A DNA stretch of 7,422 bases from positions 1-7,422 of the forward strand of contig CALNBC010000334.1 of NCBI GenBank assembly GCA_937874755.1, in the 5' to 3' direction. The DNA comes from an uncultured Clostridia bacterium. Its GTDB lineage: Bacteria > Bacillota > Clostridia > Christensenellales > CALWSW01. The position numbers and the translations under genes were made by a program. The notes below the pieces were generated by a model. The model saw only the letters and a program-made list of their open reading frames with translations, did not search any database and had not been told where the DNA came from. Positions 1-3,652 of the stretch are shown here, in pieces (the first letter of the stretch is position 1; every line of letters begins with the position of its first letter).

Positions 1-657
1 GCCCTTGCTATCGCACATGCTAAGGTGCTTCACGCCCAGAGACATCATCAGGTTCGCTATAGACATTCCCGCGGCACCCGAACCGTTAATGACCACCTTG
101 ACGTCTTCAATATTCTTGCCGACCACCTTGAGCGCGTTGATTACACCGGCGGCGACCACAACAGCAGTACCGTGTTGGTCGTCATGGAAAATAGGGATGT
201 CGCAGCGTTCTTTCAGCTTGCGCTCGATTTCGAAACAGCGTGGAGCGGAAATATCTTCGAGGTTAATGCCGCCAAAGCTACCTGCAAGCAGCGCCACAGT
301 GTCGACAATTACGTCCGGATCCTTGCTGCGAATGCACAAGGGGAATGCGTCCACATCGCCAAAAGCTTTAAAGAGTACGCACTTGCCCTCCATTACAGGC
401 ATTCCCGCTTCAGGACCGATGTCGCCCAAACCGAGTACCGCGCTCCCGTCCGTAACCACAGCGACAAGGTTCCAGCGGCGGGTATATTTGTAGCTAAGAT
501 CAACATCTTTGCTGATAAGCTTGCAGGGTTCGGCGACTCCGGGAGTATATGCCAACGACAGGTCTTCTTTAGTTGCCAGCGGGCAATTGTATTCAACGCG
601 GATTTTGCCCTTCCATTGCTCGTGCAGTTCCAGCGCTTTTTTCTGAGCCTCTGTCAT
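1..657 (-). CDS. Malic enzyme (malate dehydrogenase, oxaloacetate-decarboxylating), N-terminal part
   Basis: Malic enzyme oxidatively decarboxylates malate to pyruvate and CO2 in the cytosol, reducing NAD or NADP. The frame is open for 219 codons from the ATG at 657 to the window edge, so the C-terminus is missing. The visible part holds the N-terminal malic domain with YTPGVAEP (catalytic Tyr37), VMEGKCVLFK (probable catalytic Lys92), the metal ligands Glu134, Asp135 and Asp160 (in EDISAP and FHDDQHGTA), and the start of the NAD(P)-binding domain with GSGAAG at 192-197. Residue roles are assigned by family knowledge; they lie two positions before the E. coli MaeB numbering as I recall it. 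Shine-Dalgarno GGGAGG (667-672) lies 9 nt before the ATG, inside the last codons of the upstream dehydrogenase gene, which ends only 4 nt away, so the two are very likely co-transcribed and perhaps translationally coupled. Cofactor preference cannot be read from this fragment. Family call is firm. Confidence 0.95.
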   Translation of the reverse strand, partial: MTEAQKKALELHEQWKGKIRVEYNCPLATKEDLSLAYTPGVAEPCKLISKDVDLSYKYTRRWNLVAVVTDGSAVLGLGDIGPEAGMPVMEGKCVLFKAFGDVDAFPLCIRSKDPDVIVDTVALLAGSFGGINLEDISAPRCFEIERKLKERCDIPIFHDDQHGTAVVVAAGVINALKVVGKNIEDVKVVINGSGAAGMSIANLMMSLGVKHLSMCDSKG

Positions 658-661
658 ATGT

Positions 662-1771
662 TTATTCCTCCCAAACGAATTTGAAGTCTACCTTCAGTTG
701 ATTGCGTGCATCTTCCAGAGATTTGCGAACCGCTGCGTTGAGCGGGATGCCGGTCTCGCTGCGCTTGAGGTACGCAAGGTATTCCTTTTCGCCTGCGGTG
801 TAAATCCTGTCTTGTCCTTTGGCCTTTTTGGAGGCGCGAAGCTCGCGAAGTATGTCGCCCGCGGTTTTCTTGAATTCTTCCACCGGGCAGAAAGCGCTTA
901 TGTCAATAGCAATGAAGAAGTGACCCAGGTGATACGGGCGCTTGTTGCCATCGGCATCGAAGCCGTTGAGCGCCTTGAGGAAGCTGCCGCCCTGCAACGC
1001 TGCGGACAGGACTTCGACTACCGTTGCATAGCCATAGCCCTTATAGCCTGCAAGGTCCTCGCCTATCCCGCCGAGGGGTGCAAGAGCGCATTCGCCTGTG
1101 CCAAATCCCTTGAGCGCTACGTCGGGGTCAGTAACAGGGTTGCCGTCGTTGTCGATGACCCAGCCTTCGGGCATCTTTTTATTGATACGGGCGTAGTGCT
1201 CAATCTTGCCGCGCTGGGTGATTGAGGTTGCGCAGTCGATAACGAAGGGGAACTCCTCGTCGGTCGGGAAGCCGATAGTCAGGGGGTTTGTGCCAAGCAT
1301 GTTCTCAACGCCGAAAGTCGGCGCAATCGACGAGCGTGCATTGGTGCCCGTCATGCCGATCATGCCGTTCTTTGCTGCCATGAGGGGGTAGTACCCTGCG
1401 ATTCCGTAATGGGTGGAGTTGCGCACCGCTACCATGCCCATGCCGTATTCCTTGGCTTTGTCTATCGCCATCTGCATGCTTCTTACGCCTATGACGTGAC
1501 CCATGCCGTCGTGACCATCTACTACGGCGGTGGTTTTGGTCTCGCGAACTACTTCAAAATCGGTATTTACGAACTGGATGCCTTCGTTGATGCGGTCGAT
1601 ATAGATGGGTTTGAAACGCCCCACACCGTGGGAATCGATGCCGCGCTTGTCGGACTCGATAAGCACTGCTGCGCAGGTTTTGGCTTCCTCCGGTGGGACG
1701 CCGATAGCAGTGAACGCTTGAGCCATAAAGCTCTCCATGCGCTCGAATGATTCGTAATAAGTTTTTTCCAT
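662..1771 (-). CDS. Ldh2-family malate/L-lactate dehydrogenase
   Basis: A 369-aa protein of the Ldh_2 family (malate/L-lactate/ureidoglycolate dehydrogenases), an NAD(P)-dependent fold unrelated to classical LDH/MDH. Visible signatures are DSHGVGR at 46-52, RNSTHYGIAGYY at 117-128 with the probable catalytic His121, GTNP at 160-163, Asp179 and Lys189 in the DCATS...GK segment, and GYKGYGY at 242-248. Length is usual for the family and there is no signal peptide, so it is cytosolic. The ATG at 1771 is preceded by AAAGGCGG (1778-1785). Being first in an operon with malic enzyme makes malate the most likely substrate (malate to oxaloacetate), but lactate, sulfolactate or ureidoglycolate cannot be excluded from sequence alone. 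The two enzymes could share a malate pool, or together move reducing equivalents between NAD and NADP; that is inference. A promoter with a long structured leader lies upstream. Confidence 0.92.
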   Translation of the reverse strand: MEKTYYESFERMESFMAQAFTAIGVPPEEAKTCAAVLIESDKRGIDSHGVGRFKPIYIDRINEGIQFVNTDFEVVRETKTTAVVDGHDGMGHVIGVRSMQMAIDKAKEYGMGMVAVRNSTHYGIAGYYPLMAAKNGMIGMTGTNARSSIAPTFGVENMLGTNPLTIGFPTDEEFPFVIDCATSITQRGKIEHYARINKKMPEGWVIDNDGNPVTDPDVALKGFGTGECALAPLGGIGEDLAGYKGYGYATVVEVLSAALQGGSFLKALNGFDADGNKRPYHLGHFFIAIDISAFCPVEEFKKTAGDILRELRASKKAKGQDRIYTAGEKEYLAYLKRSETGIPLNAAVRKSLEDARNQLKVDFKFVWEE

Positions 1772-1814
1772 TTTTAACCGCCTTTCGTGTCAGAGTTGAT
1801 CGTGTGTGCTTTTG

Positions 1815-1828
1815 ATTGGTTAACCTAT
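1815..1828. promoter_or_regulatory. Imperfect palindrome around GGTTAACC, possible operator
   Basis: ATTGGTTAACCTAT reads the same on both strands apart from one mismatched pair (1817/1826), with a perfect 8-bp core at 1818-1825. It lies about 45 bp before the dehydrogenase ATG and downstream of the predicted promoter, where a repressor could block transcription. No regulator is encoded in the window, so function is speculative. Confidence 0.25.
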
Positions 1829-1846
1829 TGTGCGCTAGTTTGAAGA

Positions 1847-1905
1847 GGGATGTTTAGATAGAAAAAGAGACATAAAACAGGAAGAACATCCCCGCTTGTG
1901 TCTCT
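1847..1905 (-). promoter_or_regulatory. Structured leader: two interleaved inverted repeats
   Basis: Pair A is AGAGACA (1899-1905) with TGTCTCT (1866-1872), 7 bp perfect with a 26-nt loop. It is followed on the minus strand by a run of T (1862-1866), so it resembles a weak long-loop terminator. Pair B is GGGATGTT (1885-1892) with AACATCCC (1847-1854), 8 bp perfect. The arms alternate A1-B1-A2-B2, so the RNA could form a pseudoknot, or the repeats could be spaced operator half-sites on DNA. The position within the predicted leader of the malate operon suggests a regulatory role. I do not recognise a known riboswitch. Confidence 0.4.
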
Positions 1906-1932
1906 CATAATCTCGAACACTTTGTCAACTGT

Positions 1933-1961
1933 ATTATATTCTCAATCACCAATTATTGCAA
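1933..1961 (-). promoter_or_regulatory. Sigma70-type promoter of the malate operon
   Basis: On the minus strand, -35 TTGCAA (1956-1961), a 17-nt spacer and a perfect -10 TATAAT (1933-1938). Transcription would start near 1926, giving a leader of about 150 nt before the dehydrogenase ATG. It is the best promoter match in this intergenic region. Confidence 0.7.
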
Positions 1962-2020
1962 GCACATTTTTCAAATACTTTAAATCCAATTTCAAATTTG
2001 TGATACTAATTGGACAAAAC

Positions 2021-2101
2021 CAGAAAATCGATTTGAGAAAATTTACATATTTTGCCCTGAGCGTTAGTCGGCAGTTCTCCCCCTCTTTAGCAGAAAATCG
2101 A
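2021..2101. repeat. 11-bp direct repeat, copies 70 bp apart
   Basis: CAGAAAATCGA occurs at 2021-2031 and again at 2091-2101. After the second copy the GAAAATC element repeats in tandem (2093-2106). In AT-rich DNA this may be chance, or it may mark a pair of protein-binding sites upstream of the malate-operon promoter. Confidence 0.45.
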
Positions 2102-2116
2102 AAATCAATGTGCGTA

Positions 2117-2146
2117 TTATAGATGCATTGCTTATAGCTGCATTGC
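2117..2146. repeat. 15-bp tandem repeat, two copies
   Basis: TTATAGATGCATTGC (2117-2131) is followed directly by TTATAGCTGCATTGC (2132-2146), 14 of 15 positions identical. The second copy ends on the last base of the acetyltransferase stop codon. Likely a replication-slippage product, without known function. Confidence 0.8.
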
Positions 2147-2649
2147 TAGATGAGTATTTCGTAGAGCAATACTATGCCTCCGTCGCCATACTCCTCCCAA
2201 GGACTTTTTACTTCTCCAAGGCAGTTCAGTCCTAACTTTTCGTATACCGCAATCGCGTTCTTGTTTTCTGGGTAAACGACAAAGCGGTAGCACTCGTACC
2301 CGAGCTGTTTTGACTTCGCAACCAGCGCTTCCAGCATCCTTCGTGCGAGCCCTTTGCCGCGCTGGTTTCGATCGACCAACAAACGGTGGAAATAGACCGG
2401 TTTGCCCTTGCACCTCCAAGATAGTTCCTCAACTTCTTCGAACTCTCCGTGATAAGCAGCGTATGCAACTGCATTGCCATCTTCATCCAACATCAACAGG
2501 GAGTGACCTTCGTCCTCGGGGAGCATGCAAATCGGGTAATCGTCTTCCTCGGAGCTCCAGGCAGGTATATCTCCCTTTGATAGTTCTTTTATGAAAAGTG
2601 CTTTGATAGCGGGAAAATGTTCTCTTTTCGCGTCTACAATGTCGTACAT
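2146..2649 (-). CDS. GNAT-family N-acetyltransferase
   Basis: A 167-aa cytosolic protein of the GNAT superfamily, which transfers acetyl from acetyl-CoA to an amine. Motif A spans about 86-109, with the pyrophosphate-binding QRGKGLA at 96-102 after the beta-strand YFHRLLVD. Motif B is NKNAIAVYEKLGL at 129-141, typical of the C-terminal part of the fold. The N-terminal half carries an acidic stretch (EEVEEL, 71-76). The ATG at 2649 has AGGGG (2658-2662) 8 nt upstream. The gene follows the MazG-like gene by 34 nt on the same strand with no clear promoter between them, so they probably share a transcript. The substrate (polyamine, amino acid, antibiotic, ribosomal protein) cannot be told from the sequence. 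The fold assignment is secure. Confidence 0.9.
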   Translation of the reverse strand: MYDIVDAKREHFPAIKALFIKELSKGDIPAWSSEEDDYPICMLPEDEGHSLLMLDEDGNAVAYAAYHGEFEEVEELSWRCKGKPVYFHRLLVDRNQRGKGLARRMLEALVAKSKQLGYECYRFVVYPENKNAIAVYEKLGLNCLGEVKSPWEEYGDGGIVLLYEILI

Positions 2650-2683
2650 TTACGTAACCCCTATTGCTATGATAGTTGCATCT

Positions 2684-3019
2684 TCAGCTTTTTGCTTCTT
2701 CTCGTTCTACTGAATGGCATACATTGAACCCTTGTGGATATCTTTGCTGCAATTTGTTCAAATTCATCTGAAGAATTGTTAAAAGGGAATAGCCGATGGC
2801 AGCTGCAGTCTCTGCAAGGTGCCAGGCGATATCCCCAAGCTCCACCGCCAGACTTTCTTTATCTAAATCATGCCCTTGGGCGAGGTGTTTCTTGACGATT
2901 TCTATCGCTTCGCCGGATTCGCCACACAAGCCCATCACTCCATTGATTAACACATCCCGATTTGATAAGTTCGGATTGAGGGTTGTGAGCGCAAGCTTTT
3001 GGTATTCATTGACGTCCAT
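2684..3019 (-). CDS. MazG-like nucleotide pyrophosphohydrolase
   Basis: A 111-aa, all-alpha NTP-pyrophosphohydrolase of the MazG-like group. These enzymes hydrolyse (d)NTPs or damaged nucleotides to monophosphate and pyrophosphate using Mg2+. The metal-binding pattern ExxE-(22 residues)-ExxD is visible: Glu34 and Glu37 in CGESGEA, Glu60 and Asp63 in VELGDIAWHL. The family normally acts as a dimer or tetramer. I chose the ATG at 3019 because AAAGGAG (3027-3033) lies 7 nt upstream. The longer frame from 3067 would add 16 residues encoded by the promoter and leader. The gene is first in a two-gene unit with the acetyltransferase and is transcribed away from secG. Substrate is unknown; a house-cleaning role is the usual proposal for the family. 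Confidence 0.87.
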   Translation of the reverse strand: MDVNEYQKLALTTLNPNLSNRDVLINGVMGLCGESGEAIEIVKKHLAQGHDLDKESLAVELGDIAWHLAETAAAIGYSLLTILQMNLNKLQQRYPQGFNVCHSVEREEAKS

Positions 3020-3026
3020 AATATGA

Positions 3027-3033
3027 CTCCTTT
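3027..3033 (-). promoter_or_regulatory. Ribosome binding site that sets the MazG-like gene start
   Basis: AAAGGAG on the minus strand, 7 nt before the ATG at 3019. It excludes the upstream start at 3067, which has no comparable site and would overlap the -10 element. Confidence 0.85.
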
Positions 3034-3057
3034 GTGCATGGCATAGCTTTCCAATCG

Positions 3058-3086
3058 ATTGTAGCACACATTATGCCATAACCCAA
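3058..3086 (-). promoter_or_regulatory. Promoter of the MazG-like/GNAT operon
   Basis: On the minus strand, -35 TTGGGT (3081-3086), 17-nt spacer, -10 TACAAT (3058-3063) with an extended TGC just before it. The predicted start near 3051 leaves a leader of about 30 nt holding the Shine-Dalgarno site. Confidence 0.6.
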
Positions 3087-3244
3087 GCTGACATCCGCCA
3101 CATTGAGCACTAGATGAACAACTATCCGAGAAGGCTGTTCGGGTACAGAACAGCTAACGATATCCTTGCAGCTTAAGTGCACTGTTTTATGGTGGGCAAT
3201 TAAACATGCAATTTACAAGGCAATGAGCAAAGCTAAACTAGAGC
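3087..3244. other. Spacer between divergent promoters
   Basis: About 160 bp without a credible gene, between the minus-strand MazG-like promoter and the plus-strand secG promoter. The one structure I see is an inverted repeat, GGCTGTTC (3133-3140) with GAACAGCT (3148-3155): 8 bp with one wobble pair and a 7-nt loop. No T-run follows on either strand, so it is not an obvious terminator and could be an operator. Confidence 0.5.
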
Positions 3245-3273
3245 TTGCATCGGAATGCTTTGCGTGTTATACT
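3245..3273 (+). promoter_or_regulatory. secG promoter with extended -10
   Basis: -35 TTGCAT (3245-3250), 17-nt spacer, -10 TATACT (3268-3273), preceded by TGT (3265-3267) as an extended -10. Predicted start near 3280, about 27 nt before the TTG start codon. Confidence 0.75.
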
Positions 3274-3291
3274 ATTTGAGCAATTGTGCTC

Positions 3292-3297
3292 GGGAGG
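3292..3297 (+). promoter_or_regulatory. Ribosome binding site that sets the secG TTG start
   Basis: GGGAGG ends 9 nt before TTG at 3307. An in-frame GTG at 3286 precedes this site and would translate through it, so GTG is not the start. Confidence 0.8.
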
Positions 3298-3306
3298 ATT
3301 TTTAGA

Positions 3307-3549
3307 TTGGAAACTCTTTACTGGATTGTCAATATAGTGCTCATCTTGGTAGCGCTTGCCATAATAGCACTCGTCATCATGCAAAAAGGTCCCCAGGGTG
3401 GCGGTTTAGGTGCTGTCTTTGGCGGTTCTTCGGATAATTTCTTTGGCAAGAATAAAACCAAGACTGCTGAGAGCAAAATGCAGCTGTACACCAAAATATT
3501 GGGCGTATTCATAGGCATTCTTTCTGTGGCACTGTGCCTCTTGATTTAA
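3307..3549 (+). CDS. secG: Protein-export membrane protein SecG
   Basis: SecG is the small, non-essential subunit of the SecYEG translocon and assists SecA-driven export across the cytoplasmic membrane. The 80-residue product fits the family: a first membrane helix at about 5-25, then the conserved loop MQKGPQGGGLGAVFGGSSDNFFGK reached from about residue 25 onward, and a second helix at about 62-80 ending at the C-terminus. The family hallmarks are the Q-K-G/G-G-G-L run and the FFG near residue 45. Start is TTG at 3307, chosen from GGGAGG 9 nt upstream. It is the first gene of the secG-rnr-smpB-ssrA cluster but is separated from rnr by a strong terminator, so most transcripts probably end after secG. 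Identification is firm. Confidence 0.95.
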   Translation: METLYWIVNIVLILVALAIIALVIMQKGPQGGGLGAVFGGSSDNFFGKNKTKTAESKMQLYTKILGVFIGILSVALCLLI

Positions 3550-3574
3550 TGCCGCCTAAGGTTCTGCCTTTTTT

Positions 3575-3606
3575 GCGGTGCGTTCAGCATGAACGTACCG
3601 CTTTTT
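3575..3606 (+). terminator. Rho-independent terminator after secG
   Basis: Stem GCGGTGCGTTCA (3575-3586) pairs with TGAACGTACCGC (3590-3601), 12 bp with one G-U pair and loop GCA, followed by TTTTT (3602-3606). The T-run is on the plus strand only, so it acts on secG transcripts. It ends less than 50 nt before rnr. Confidence 0.9.
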
Positions 3607-3639
3607 GTTTAAAATACCGACTAACAGTATAACTATAAT
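3605..3639 (+). promoter_or_regulatory. Probable rnr promoter
   Basis: TTGTTT (3605-3610), 17-nt spacer, TATAAC (3628-3633); an adjacent TATAAT (3634-3639) is a better -10 but has no matching -35. The -35 falls in the T-run of the secG terminator. The leader before rnr would be very short, about 10 nt. The region is AT-rich, so the exact element is uncertain, but a promoter is needed for rnr unless the terminator is leaky. Confidence 0.4.
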
Positions 3640-3652
3640 ATTAGGAGCGCAA

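Larger units (their letters stand above)
1772..2145. other. Gene-free AT-rich intergenic stretch
   Basis: No convincing gene lies here. The right part, about 1900-2140, is clearly more AT-rich than the genes around it. It contains the malate-operon promoter and leader, an 8-bp palindrome CAAATTTG (1993-2000), an 11-bp direct repeat CAGAAAATCGA at 2021-2031 and 2091-2101, a GAAAATC tandem pair at 2093-2106, and a 15-bp tandem repeat at 2117-2146. A short plus-strand open frame (1898-2122) has only a distant purine-rich stretch upstream, lies antisense to the operon leader and resembles no protein I know. I see no clear terminator for the acetyltransferase gene that ends at 2146. Confidence 0.6.

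Noticed and set aside
25..684. 219-aa plus-strand open frame antisense to malic enzyme
   Set aside because: It mirrors the coding frame of a clear malic enzyme with full motifs on the other strand; the product shows no family signature.
698..1225. 175-aa plus-strand open frame antisense to the Ldh2 dehydrogenase
   Set aside because: Shadow of a well-supported gene; no recognisable domain.
1923..1928. Perfect TTGACA on the minus strand as -35 of the malate operon
   Set aside because: No acceptable -10 lies 16-18 nt downstream; the TTGCAA/TATAAT pair at 1933-1961 is better.
1898..2122. 74-aa plus-strand open frame in the AT-rich spacer
   Set aside because: Starts at GTG with only a distant AGGAAG, overlaps the predicted malate-operon leader and promoter on the opposite strand, and looks like translated AT-rich DNA.
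3020..3067. Longer N-terminus for the MazG-like protein
   Set aside because: The 16 extra codons overlap the predicted -10 and leader, while the ATG at 3019 has an ideal Shine-Dalgarno site.
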